64,000 nucleotides of DNA from Micromonospora trifolii. GTDB lineage: Bacteria > Actinomycetota > Actinomycetes > Mycobacteriales > Micromonosporaceae. The translations under genes were made by a program, and so were the position numbers. Below, piece by piece: positions 41,740 to 49,904 of this stretch. The DNA is taken from positions 186,001 through 250,000 of the forward strand of contig NZ_JAKKFD010000034.1 of the NCBI RefSeq assembly GCF_022229005.1. Reading direction: 5' to 3'. The notes under the pieces were generated by a model. That model worked only from the letters and a program-made list of their open reading frames with translations. It was not told the origin of the DNA and did not search any database. Position 1 is the stretch's first letter. Each line of letters opens with the position of its first letter.

Positions 41740-42439
41740 GCTGGAGAACGTCGCCGTCGCGTACGGCCGGATCGAGGCGCTGCACGGCATCAGCCTCACC
41801 GTCAACGAGGGTGAGGTGGTGGCCCTGATCGGCGCGAACGGCGCCGGTAAGACCACCACCATGCGGGCCATCTCCGGGACCCGGTCGCTGGCCGAGGGCA
41901 AGATCACGTTCAACGGCGAGGACATCAGCAGGCTCCGGGCCGACCTGCGGGTGGTCCGGGGGCTGTGTCAGTCGCCCGAGGGTCGCCAGATCTTCCCGGG
42001 TATGACGGTCATGGAGAACCTGGACATGGGGGCGTACACCCGGCGGGACTCCGCCGGCATCGCCGCCGACCTGGAACGGGTGCTGACCCTCTTCCCGCGG
42101 TTGGCCGAACGGCGCAAGCAGGCCGGTGGCACCCTGTCCGGCGGCGAGCAGCAGATGCTCGCTGTCGGTCGGGCGCTGATGAGCCGGCCGAAGCTGCTGC
42201 TGCTCGACGAGCCGTCGATGGGGCTGGCCCCTCTGGTGATCCGGCAGATCTTCGACATCATCACCGAGATCAACCAGCAGGGCACCACGATCCTGCTGGT
42301 CGAGCAGAACGCCCAGCAGGCGCTGTCGCGGGCACACCGCGGTTACGTGCTGGAGACCGGCCGGATCGTGAAGGAGGGGTCCGGTCAGGACCTGCTGCAC
42401 GATCCGTCGGTCAAGGAGGCGTACCTCGGCGTGGCCTGA
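41726..42439 (+). CDS. livF: Branched-chain amino acid ABC transporter ATP-binding protein LivF
   Basis: A 237-aa product starting at ATG 41726, overlapping livG by 14 bp. Walker A GANGAGKTTT, signature LSGGEQQMLAVGRAL, Walker B LLLLDEPSMGLAP and VEQNAQQAL show a normal LivF. It is the last gene of the operon; a strong terminator follows. Confidence 0.96.
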   Translation: MTLLELENVAVAYGRIEALHGISLTVNEGEVVALIGANGAGKTTTMRAISGTRSLAEGKITFNGEDISRLRADLRVVRGLCQSPEGRQIFPGMTVMENLDMGAYTRRDSAGIAADLERVLTLFPRLAERRKQAGGTLSGGEQQMLAVGRALMSRPKLLLLDEPSMGLAPLVIRQIFDIITEINQQGTTILLVEQNAQQALSRAHRGYVLETGRIVKEGSGQDLLHDPSVKEAYLGVA

Positions 42440-42454
42440 GCCACCCAGTTCGGC

Positions 42455-42486
42455 GGCCGGTCATCCCCTCGCGGGGGTGGCCGGCC
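42455..42486. terminator. Terminator of the liv operon
   Basis: A 14-bp stem with two G-U pairs (GGCCGGTCATCCCC against GGGGGTGGCCGGCC) and a TCGC loop, starting 16 bp after the livF stop. Confidence 0.85.
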
Positions 42487-42563
42487 GTCGGCGTTCGGCC
42501 CGGCGTCGCGGCACCCCGTGCCGAGCGCCAGGGATGTCGGTGCGACGGACTAGAGTCGCTGCC

Positions 42564-45263
42564 GTGACAGCTACGACACCGCGCCTGCTTCTCGTCGACG
42601 GACATTCCATGGCATACCGGGCGTTCTTCGCTCTGCCTGTGGAAAACTTCTCCACCACGACGGGTCAGCCGACCAACGCGGTGTACGGCTTCACCTCGAT
42701 GCTGATCAACGTGCTGCGCGACGAGCAGCCCACCCACATCGTCGTGGCATTCGACGTCTCCCGCCACTCCTTCCGCACCGACAGGTACGCGGAATACAAG
42801 GCCGGCCGCAGTGAGACCCCGACCGACTTCAAGGGCCAGGTCAGCCTGGTCAAGGAGGTCCTGGCGGCGCTGCAGATCCCGGTGGTGGAGAAGGAGGGCT
42901 TCGAGGCCGACGACGTCATCGCCACGCTCGCCTGCCAGGCCCGCGACCAGGGCATGTCGGTGCTGATCAGCAGCGGTGACCGAGACGCGTTCCAGTTGGT
43001 CGACGACCAGATCACCGTCCTCTACCCGCGCAAGGGCGTCTCCGACCTGGCCCGGATGGACCCGGCGGCGATCGAGGCGAAGTACGGCGTTCCGCCACAG
43101 CAGTACCGGGACCTCGCCGCGCTCGTCGGTGAGACCAGTGACAACCTGCCCGGCATTCCGGGCGTCGGCCCGAAGACCGCCGCCAAGTGGATCACCACGT
43201 ACGGCGGGGTCGACGGCGTGATCGCCCGGGCCGACGAGATCAAGGGCAAGGCCGGCGACAGCCTGCGGGAGCGGCTCGCCGACGTGATCCGCAACTACGA
43301 GATCAACCGGCTCGTCTCCGACCTGGAGCTGCCGCTGCGCCCGGAGGAGACCCGCTGGACGGGTTGGGACCGGGAGGCGGTGCACCAGGTCTTCGACACC
43401 CTGGAGTTCCGCATCCTGCGCGACCGTCTCTACCAGTACCTGGAGGCTGTCGAGCCGGAGGCCGAGTCCGGCTTCGACCTCACCGGCGAGGTGCTCACCG
43501 AGCCCGGCGCGCTGGCCGGGTGGCTGACCACGCACGTCCCGACCGGCACCCCGGTCGGGTTGGCGGTCAAGCTCGACACCGGCCCCAACCGCCGGCACAC
43601 CGCCTCCATCACCGGTCTCGCGCTGGCCACCGCCGGCGGCGCGGCGGCCTGGGTCGACCCGGCAGGTCTCGACGCGACCGACGAGGGCGCCCTGGCCAGC
43701 TGGTTGGCCGACGCGCAGCGCCCCAAGGTGCTGCACGACAGCAAGCCCGCCGTGCTGGCCTGCGCCGCGCACGGCTGGCACCTCGCCGGCATCGTCCGGG
43801 ACACCCAGATCGCCGCGTACCTGGCCCGCCCCGACCAGCGGTCCTACGACCTGACCGACCTGGCGCTGCGCTACCTGCACCGGGAGCTGCGGGTGGACGT
43901 CCCCGAGTCCGGCCAGCTCACCCTCGACGGCCTCGGTGACGAAGGGGTGGTCGAGCAGAACCTCATGCTCCAGGCCCGGGCCACCCTCGACCTGGCCGAC
44001 GCGATCGACGCCGAGCTGTCCCGCGACGGCGAGCAGTCCGCCCGGCTGATGGCCGGCGTGGAGCTGCCGTTGATGCGGGTGCTGGCCACCATGGAGAGCA
44101 CCGGCATCGCCGCCGACACCGACTATCTGTCCGAGTTGGAGGCCCACTTCGCCGCCGAGGTGAAGGCCGCCGCTCAGGGCGCGTACGAAGCGGTGGGTCG
44201 GGAGTTCAACCTCGGCTCGCCCAAGCAGTTGCAGGAGATCCTCTTCACCGAGCTGGGTCTGCCGAAGACCAAGAAGATCAAGACGGGCTACACCACCGAC
44301 GCCGACGCCCTCCAGTGGCTCTACGCGCAGCAGCCGCACCCGGTGCTGGCCCACCTGCTGCGTCACCGGGACGTGGCCAAGCTCAAGTCGACAGTCGACG
44401 GGCTGCTCAAGTCGGTTTCCGACGACGGTCGGATCCACACCACCTTCAACCAGACCGTGGCGGCCACCGGTCGACTCTCCTCCACCGAGCCCAACCTGCA
44501 GAACATCCCGATCCGCACGGAGGAGGGCCGGCGGATCCGGCGGGCCTTCGTGGTGGGAGACGGCTACGAGTCCCTGCTCACCGCCGACTACAGCCAGATC
44601 GAGATGCGCATCATGGCGCACCTCAGCTCGGACGACGCGCTGATCGAAGCGTTCAACTCCGGCGCCGACTTCCACGCCGCCACCGCCTCGTCGGTCTTCG
44701 GGGTGCCGCTCGACGAGGTCACCCCCGACCAGCGCCGCAAGATCAAGGCCATGAACTACGGCCTGGCGTACGGGCTCAGCGCCTTCGGCCTGTCCCAGCA
44801 GCTCAACATCAGCACCGAAGAGGCGCGCGGTCTGATGGAGAACTACTTCGCCGGCTTCGGTGGGGTGCGCGACTACCTGCAGCAGGTGGTCGCCCGGGCC
44901 CGCCAGGACGGCTACACCTCCACCATCCTCGGTCGCCGCCGCTACCTGCCCGACCTGGTCAGCGACAACCGGCAGCGCCGCGACATCGCCGAACGGATGG
45001 CGCTCAACGCCCCCATTCAGGGCTCCGCCGCCGACATCATCAAGGTGGCGATGCTGCACGTCGACACCGCGCTGGGCGAGGCCGGGCTGCGCTCGCGGAT
45101 GCTGTTGCAGGTGCACGACGAGTTGGTCTTCGAGGTCGCCCCCGGTGAGCGGGAGGCCCTGGAGGCCCTCGTCCGGCGGGAGATGGGCGGGGCTCACCCG
45201 TTGTCAGTGCCGCTGGAGGTGTCCGTCGGTCTGGGCCGCGACTGGAACAGCGCCGATCACTGA
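42564..45263 (+). CDS. polA: DNA polymerase I
   Basis: An 899-aa product starting at GTG 42564; there is no strong ribosome site, but this start gives the usual N-terminus TPRLLLVDGHSMAYRAFFALP. Order: 5'-nuclease domain (about 1-290, GIPGVGPKTAAKW), a degenerate 3'-5' exonuclease fold (about 315-490), and the polymerase (about 500-899) with DYSQIEMR, the KIKAMNYGLAYG O-helix and VHDELVFEV. The exonuclease catalytic acids (DxE, NLKYD) are replaced (KLDTG, HDSKPA), so proofreading is absent, as in other actinobacteria. It fills gaps in repair and replaces Okazaki primers. Confidence 0.97.
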   Translation: MTATTPRLLLVDGHSMAYRAFFALPVENFSTTTGQPTNAVYGFTSMLINVLRDEQPTHIVVAFDVSRHSFRTDRYAEYKAGRSETPTDFKGQVSLVKEVLAALQIPVVEKEGFEADDVIATLACQARDQGMSVLISSGDRDAFQLVDDQITVLYPRKGVSDLARMDPAAIEAKYGVPPQQYRDLAALVGETSDNLPGIPGVGPKTAAKWITTYGGVDGVIARADEIKGKAGDSLRERLADVIRNYEINRLVSDLELPLRPEETRWTGWDREAVHQVFDTLEFRILRDRLYQYLEAVEPEAESGFDLTGEVLTEPGALAGWLTTHVPTGTPVGLAVKLDTGPNRRHTASITGLALATAGGAAAWVDPAGLDATDEGALASWLADAQRPKVLHDSKPAVLACAAHGWHLAGIVRDTQIAAYLARPDQRSYDLTDLALRYLHRELRVDVPESGQLTLDGLGDEGVVEQNLMLQARATLDLADAIDAELSRDGEQSARLMAGVELPLMRVLATMESTGIAADTDYLSELEAHFAAEVKAAAQGAYEAVGREFNLGSPKQLQEILFTELGLPKTKKIKTGYTTDADALQWLYAQQPHPVLAHLLRHRDVAKLKSTVDGLLKSVSDDGRIHTTFNQTVAATGRLSSTEPNLQNIPIRTEEGRRIRRAFVVGDGYESLLTADYSQIEMRIMAHLSSDDALIEAFNSGADFHAATASSVFGVPLDEVTPDQRRKIKAMNYGLAYGLSAFGLSQQLNISTEEARGLMENYFAGFGGVRDYLQQVVARARQDGYTSTILGRRRYLPDLVSDNRQRRDIAERMALNAPIQGSAADIIKVAMLHVDTALGEAGLRSRMLLQVHDELVFEVAPGEREALEALVRREMGGAHPLSVPLEVSVGLGRDWNSADH

Positions 45264-45278
45264 TGTGGCTGCGGTGTG

Positions 45279-45354
45279 GGGGTTCCGGGGCAGCCCGACC
45301 CACTCCGGGCGGTCAGGCTTGATCCCTGCGTGGGTCGGGCTGCCCCGGAACCCC
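45279..45354. terminator. Perfect 24-bp inverted repeat downstream of polA
   Basis: Arms at 45279-45302 and 45331-45354 are perfectly complementary (start GGGGTTCCGGGGCAGCC) around a 28-nt loop, 15 bp after the polA stop, in the convergent gap 45264-45521. Likely a bidirectional terminator; its long loop and perfect arms are unusual. Confidence 0.75.
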
Positions 45355-45425
45355 TGACCGGGTCGCGCCCGTTGGCGTGGTGGGTGTCGGCCAGGTCAAG
45401 CGGGCCCCTGCCGGCGCGCGTCGTT

Positions 45426-45507
45426 CCAAGATCTGCGCAACACCGGGGAAAGTGCTGGGTCGTGGCACCTCGAGGGACCACCTTCACCGACGTTGCGCGG
45501 ATCTTGC
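45426..45507. repeat. CAAGATC-bounded palindromic element, family 2, copy 3
   Basis: About 82 bp from CCAAGATCTGCGCAAC to GTTGCGCGGATCTTG. Arms pair over about 33 bp with about six mismatches. It lies in the convergent gap between polA and the DUF3140 gene. Confidence 0.8.
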
Positions 45508-45521
45508 GGCCGGATGGCCGG

Positions 45522-45869
45522 CTACTTCATGGGGTCGTGGCCCCAGTTCATGAGGGACCAGCGCCACTTGGTGTCGCGGACGCTGCCGGAGGGGCGCTGC
45601 GCCATGTGCCGGCGTACGTAGCCGACGACCTTGCGCATGTGCTTGTAGTCGCCCTCGGACAGGTCACCGCGCTTGCGGCGGAGCAGGTTGATGATCTTCC
45701 GTCCGGATTCGTGCCCGACGGACTCCCCACCACCAGCACGACCGCCCTTGTGCCAGCCGACCTGCTTCGACTCGTCGGTCTCCAGCCACGTGGACAGCTC
45801 ACCGGGCTTCATGTTCACCGCTTCGGTGAACTCCCGGTAGGTGTCCCGGCCGTCGTCACCTCTGCTCAT
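45522..45869 (-). CDS. DUF3140 family protein
   Basis: A 115-aa product starting at ATG 45869. It matches the DUF3140 pattern: FTEAVNMKPGELSTWLETDESKQVGW, ESVGHESGRKIINLLRRKRGDLSEGDYKHMRKVVGYVRRHMAQRP, RWSLMNWGHDP. The family is small and basic, found in bacteria and fungi, function unknown. It is co-transcribed with and overlaps the DUF2945 gene by 14 bp; the two are often neighbours. Confidence 0.88.
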   Translation of the reverse strand: MSRGDDGRDTYREFTEAVNMKPGELSTWLETDESKQVGWHKGGRAGGGESVGHESGRKIINLLRRKRGDLSEGDYKHMRKVVGYVRRHMAQRPSGSVRDTKWRWSLMNWGHDPMK

Positions 45870-46074
45870 GACGCAGCGCCTCGGGGCGGTGGGCCACCTC
45901 GCGGCCCGTGCCGTCACTGCGGACCCGGTACTGCGGGTCGTCGGGGGCGGCGTTCACGGCCCGCCCGCGGATCCGCGTCCGCTCGGTGATCGTCCCCCGC
46001 ACCACGCCGTACGCGCGGCTGCCGTGGGCCGACCAGGAGACATGGTCGCCCTTGTGGAATCGCTGTTCGGCCAT
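45856..46074 (-). CDS. DUF2945 / hypervirulence-associated TUDOR domain protein
   Basis: A 72-aa product starting at ATG 46074. FHKGDHVSWSAHGSRAYGVVRGTITERTRI...PQYRVRSDGTGREVAHRPEALRH is the Tudor-like barrel of this family. Function unknown; it pairs with DUF3140. Confidence 0.88.
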   Translation of the reverse strand: MAEQRFHKGDHVSWSAHGSRAYGVVRGTITERTRIRGRAVNAAPDDPQYRVRSDGTGREVAHRPEALRHEQR

Positions 46075-46110
46075 GGTCCTCGGCTACCCGTGGCGGCCAC
46101 TGCGAAACGA

Positions 46111-46716
46111 CTACGGGGTGATCTCGGCGACCGGCAGCTTGATCTCGAACGGCTCGGTCAGCTCGATCACGTCGGCACCGTCGGCGACCAGCTCGTACTG
46201 CCGCTCACCGCCCGGCCCCACCCGGTCGCCGATCCGGTACGCGTACACGTGCACCGGGTCCTGCTCGATCCGCCAGTAGAACGGGATGCCGGCGGCGGCG
46301 TACTCACAGGGTTTCGCGAAACGGTCGACCCGTCGCGTTCCGGGCGAAACGATCTCCACGGCGAGCACGACTTCGTGCGGCCGTAGCCAGGACCGGTCGG
46401 ACGGCACGTCGGCGCGGCACAACAGGACATCCGGGCGTCGGCTGGTGTGGTGATCGAGCTCGACTGCGACGGCCTGGGTGGCCCGGATCTCCGCCGGCGC
46501 GTGGCTTCGCCACCACCTCCAGAGCAGGCCTGAGATGTCCTGGTGACCGAGGGTCGGGAAGGGCATCACCCGGACGGCTCCGTCGACCATTTCGACACGC
46601 GGGCAGTCGTCGTCCGGCAGGTTCTGCAGGTCCGCGACCTGATAGTCGGCGCGCTGTTGTCGTGCCGGGTCCGGACGCCAGCGGTCCGGCGGTGTCGGGT
46701 TCGGCCATGCGCTCAC
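46111..46716 (-). CDS. Uma2 family (DUF820) endonuclease-like protein
   Basis: A 201-aa product starting at ATG 46716. PD-(D/E)XK-like motifs: RRPDVLLC, VVLAVEIVSPGTRRVDRFAKPCEYAAAGIPFYWRIEQ, with D near 95, E-x-V near 120 and K in FAKPCEYA. The Uma2/DUF820 family is abundant in cyanobacteria and actinobacteria, often in many paralogues, with uncertain function and a restriction-nuclease fold. Cys in CPRVEMV is unusual but not structural. Confidence 0.88.
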   Translation of the reverse strand: MSAWPNPTPPDRWRPDPARQQRADYQVADLQNLPDDDCPRVEMVDGAVRVMPFPTLGHQDISGLLWRWWRSHAPAEIRATQAVAVELDHHTSRRPDVLLCRADVPSDRSWLRPHEVVLAVEIVSPGTRRVDRFAKPCEYAAAGIPFYWRIEQDPVHVYAYRIGDRVGPGGERQYELVADGADVIELTEPFEIKLPVAEITP

Positions 46717-46770
46717 CAGCGGACCGTAGCGTCCGTGGCGTGCGGGGCCGTCGCACTGAGCGTGCGGCGC

Positions 46771-47577
46771 TCAGGCGGTGGGCTTCTCGGTGACGAAGAT
46801 GGCGGTGCCGGGAAAGAGCCGTCCGCGCAGCGGGCTCCACTGCCCCCAGATCCCCTCGTGCCCCTCCGGCCACTCCGGCTCCACCAGGTCCAGCAGCCGG
46901 AACCCGGCGCCGACCAGCTCGCGGATCCGGTCGCCGAGGGTGCGGTGCTGCTCGACGTAGGTGGCCACGCCGGTCTCGTCCTGCTCCACGTAGGGGGAAC
47001 GGTCGAAGTACGAGTGCACGGCCGTCAGGCCGCCCTCGCCGGGGTCGTCGAGGAAGATCCACCGCATCGGGTGGGTCACCGAGAACACCCACCGGCCGCC
47101 CGGGCGCAGCACCCGGTGCACCTCGGCGAGCAGCGCCGCCGAGTCGTCCACGAACGGGATCGCGCCGAACGCGGTGCAGGCGACGTCGAACGACCGGTCG
47201 GCGAACGGCAGCGCGAGCGCGTCGGCCTGCACCAGCGGTACGCGTACCCCGGTGCGCTCGGCGGCCTCGGCGGCGTGCCGCAACATGCCGGCGGACAGGT
47301 CGAAGGCGACCGGCCGGGCGCCCTGGGTGGCGAGCCAGCGGGCGGCGGCCGCGGCGCCGGCGCCGACCTCCAGCACCCGCCGTCCCGCCACGTCGCCGAG
47401 CAGCCGGGCGTCGGCCTCGCGCAGGCCCTCCGGGCACCACACGAAGTCCACGTCGCCGAGGAACGCGCCGTGTTCGGCCTGGTAGTCGTCGGCGTCGGTG
47501 TCCCACCAGCCGCGGTTGGCGCGCCGGGCCTCGGCGTCACCGACCCGGCGCCGGGTAACCCGGCTGTCGTCATCCAC
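46771..47577 (-). CDS. SAM-dependent class I methyltransferase
   Basis: A 268-aa product starting at ATG 47577. The SAM-binding motif I is RRVLEVGAGAAAAARWLATQG; post-I acidic DLSAG, motif VPLVQADALALPFADRSFDVACTAFGAIPF and FSVTHPMRWIFLDD follow. Typical Methyltransf_11 fold of about 260 aa. The substrate is unknown. The gene is divergent from rpsA, with 383 bp between. Confidence 0.93.
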   Translation of the reverse strand: MDDDSRVTRRRVGDAEARRANRGWWDTDADDYQAEHGAFLGDVDFVWCPEGLREADARLLGDVAGRRVLEVGAGAAAAARWLATQGARPVAFDLSAGMLRHAAEAAERTGVRVPLVQADALALPFADRSFDVACTAFGAIPFVDDSAALLAEVHRVLRPGGRWVFSVTHPMRWIFLDDPGEGGLTAVHSYFDRSPYVEQDETGVATYVEQHRTLGDRIRELVGAGFRLLDLVEPEWPEGHEGIWGQWSPLRGRLFPGTAIFVTEKPTA

Positions 47578-47960
47578 GCGCTCACGCTAGGCCCCACCCA
47601 CCCCATTGGGTGCGGCGGCGCGTCCAGGATCTGCGCGGCCGCTCGCCGAGCGGCCGGAGGGGCTGCTGTGACGCAGGAGACAGCAGGGGTGTTTTCCGGG
47701 CGATTGTTCGGCTTTCGCAGGTCATCGCACGAAGAGAACCCGGGAGGGCTTGCACGCTGTGGTAATGCGCACGGTAGGCTAGACGATGCGCTCGCGGATC
47801 GCGTTGCCTCGGCAGGGAGCAGGTGCGCGGTCGACGGAGCCACATCATGATCTCACTAGGCGATCGTTCGGTGTGCCCGGCGACGGATCCGCTGGCGCGA
47901 ACAGGTCACTGCGACACACCAGCCTGCTGTGACAACCCACCGACCGGAGCAACCGCCCAC
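47578..47960 (+). promoter_or_regulatory. rpsA promoter/leader region
   Basis: This 383-bp gap has no gene. TTGCAC (47750-47755) and TAGGCT (47775-47780) spaced 19 bp resemble a housekeeping promoter, giving a leader of about 170 nt before rpsA. Long leaders are usual for ribosomal genes. No riboswitch seen. Confidence 0.5.
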
Positions 47961-49472
47961 ATGACGAGCAGCATCGAGGCCCCCTCGAGCGCCACCCGGG
48001 TCACCCACGACGATCTCGGTTCCGAGGAGGCATTCCTCGCCGCGATCGACGAGACCATCAAGTACTTCAACGACGGCGACATTGTCGAAGGCACCGTCGT
48101 CAAGGTCGATCGGGACGAGGTCCTGCTCGACATCGGCTACAAGACCGAGGGTGTCATCCCCTCTCGGGAGTTGTCGATCAAGCACGACGTGGACCCCGCC
48201 GAGGTTGTGACGGTTGGCGACCACATCGAGGCCCTGGTCCTCCAGAAGGAGGACAAGGAGGGTCGTCTGATCCTCTCCAAGAAGCGGGCACAGTACGAGC
48301 GGGCCTGGGGCACGATCGAGAAGATCAAGGACGAGGACGGCGTCGTCCGCGGTTCGGTCATCGAGGTGGTCAAGGGCGGCCTCATCCTCGACATCGGGCT
48401 GCGCGGCTTCCTGCCCGCGTCCCTGGTCGAGATGCGTCGTGTGCGCGACCTGCAGCCGTACGTCGGGCGGGAGCTCGAGGCCAAGATCATCGAGCTGGAC
48501 AAGAACCGCAACAACGTGGTCCTGTCCCGCCGGGCCTGGCTGGAGCAGACGCAGTCCGAGGTGCGCACCGAGTTCCTCAACAAGCTGCAGAAGGGCCAGG
48601 TCCGCAAGGGCGTCGTGTCCTCGATCGTCAACTTCGGCGCCTTCGTGGACCTCGGCGGCGTCGACGGTCTGGTGCACGTCTCCGAGCTGTCCTGGAAGCA
48701 CATCGACCACCCGTCCGAGGTCGTCGAGGTGGGCCAGGAGGTCGAGGTCGAGGTCCTGGACGTCGACCTGGACCGCGAGCGGGTCTCGCTGTCGCTGAAG
48801 GCGACCCAGGAAGACCCGTGGCGGCAGTTCGCCCGCACCCACGCGATCCAGCAGATCGTGCCGGGTAAGGTCACCAAGCTGGTTCCGTTCGGTGCGTTCG
48901 TCCGCGTGGACGACGGCATCGAGGGCCTGGTCCACATCTCCGAGCTGGCCGAGCGCCACGTGGAGATCCCGGAGCAGGTCGTCCAGGTTGGCTCCGAGGT
49001 CATGGTCAAGGTCATCGACATCGACCTGGAGCGTCGCCGGATCTCGCTGTCGCTCAAGCAGGCCAACGAGGGCTTCGTCGAGGGCGAGGAGCACTTCGAC
49101 CCGACCCTCTACGGCATGGCCGCGACGTACGACACCGAGGGCAACTACATCTACCCGGAGGGCTTCGACCCCGAGACGGGCGAGTGGCTCGAGGGGTACG
49201 ACAAGCAGCGCGAGACCTGGGAGAACCAGTACGCCGAGGCTCGTGTGCGCTGGGAGGCCCACACCAAGCAGGTGCAGACCTCTCGGGCTGCCGACGCCGA
49301 GGCTGCTGCCAACCCGACTCCGGTCGTTCCGGCCGCAGCCGGTGGCGGTGGCGGTGGCACCACCTCCTCGTCCAGCCCGGCCCCGAGCCGGCAGGCCGAG
49401 GAGCCGGCCGGCACGCTGGCCACCGACGAGGCGCTCGCCGCACTGCGGGAGAAGCTCGCCGGCGGTAAGTGA
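47961..49472 (+). CDS. rpsA: 30S ribosomal protein S1
   Basis: A 503-aa product starting at ATG 47961 (MTSSIEAPSSATRVTHDDLGSEEAFLAAIDETIKYFNDGDIVEGTVV); earlier in-frame starts add residues not found in the family. Four S1 OB-fold domains are visible (about 33-105, 120-185, 205-275, 290-360), each with a GxVxxIxxFGAFVDLGGxxGLVHxSE signature. The acidic/Gly-rich tail is typical of actinobacteria. It binds mRNA at the ribosome for initiation. Confidence 0.97.
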   Translation: MTSSIEAPSSATRVTHDDLGSEEAFLAAIDETIKYFNDGDIVEGTVVKVDRDEVLLDIGYKTEGVIPSRELSIKHDVDPAEVVTVGDHIEALVLQKEDKEGRLILSKKRAQYERAWGTIEKIKDEDGVVRGSVIEVVKGGLILDIGLRGFLPASLVEMRRVRDLQPYVGRELEAKIIELDKNRNNVVLSRRAWLEQTQSEVRTEFLNKLQKGQVRKGVVSSIVNFGAFVDLGGVDGLVHVSELSWKHIDHPSEVVEVGQEVEVEVLDVDLDRERVSLSLKATQEDPWRQFARTHAIQQIVPGKVTKLVPFGAFVRVDDGIEGLVHISELAERHVEIPEQVVQVGSEVMVKVIDIDLERRRISLSLKQANEGFVEGEEHFDPTLYGMAATYDTEGNYIYPEGFDPETGEWLEGYDKQRETWENQYAEARVRWEAHTKQVQTSRAADAEAAANPTPVVPAAAGGGGGGTTSSSSPAPSRQAEEPAGTLATDEALAALREKLAGGK

Positions 49473-49488
49473 CCCGCTGAACGACGAC

Positions 49489-49531
49489 GGGCCCCGTCCC
49501 CGCGATCTCCGGATCGCTGGGGGCGGGGCCC
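49489..49531. terminator. Terminator of rpsA
   Basis: GGGCCCCGTCCCCGCGATC pairs with the reverse GGATCGCTGGGGGCGGGGCCC with one bulge, starting 16 bp after the rpsA stop. Strong and GC-rich. Confidence 0.85.
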
Positions 49532-49623
49532 TCGCCTTGCCCCGGGCAGGGTGCGCCGGCGGCTGGGTGTGCCGGCGGCTGGGTGCTGTGGCCGGCGCGG
49601 CATGCGCGGCTGGTGCGGACCGC

Positions 49624-49701
49624 CAAGATCGCGCTCGATCCATGATGTAGGGGCCTCCCGGGCACCGCACACCACTACATCCCGGATCGAGCACGATCTT
49701 G
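49624..49701. repeat. CAAGATC-bounded palindromic element, family 2, copy 4
   Basis: About 78 bp from CAAGATCGCGCTCGATCC to GGATCGAGCACGATCTTG; arms pair over about 30 bp with four mismatches, including GATGTAG / CTACATC. It lies after rpsA in the gap 49473-49904. Confidence 0.8.
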
Positions 49702-49775
49702 CGGGGCGCGGGGCGCGGGGCGCGGGGCGCGGGAAACGGGCACGGGCGCGGGAAACGGGCGCGGGCGCGGGGCGG
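49701..49775 (+). repeat. GCGGGGC heptamer and GCGGGAAACGGGC repeats
   Basis: Four tandem GCGGGGC units (about 49701-49729) are followed by two copies of GCGCGGGAAACGGGC. This is low-complexity G-rich DNA that may slip. It directly follows palindrome copy 4 and precedes coaE; no gene fits here. Confidence 0.65.
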
Positions 49776-49904
49776 GACCGTGAGCGGGGCCGGCGCCGGG
49801 TGCCAGGCGCCGGGACGGGAGTGGTCGCGGCCGGGGTGGGTTGGGAGGTCACCGGGCCGTGGGTGGGTTTGGCGGCGGGCTTGTCGATCCGGTTGACTGT
49901 TCGG

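Noticed and set aside
42411..45197. Long minus-strand open frame covering polA.
   Set aside because: Exactly opposite polA with shadow composition and no recognisable motif.
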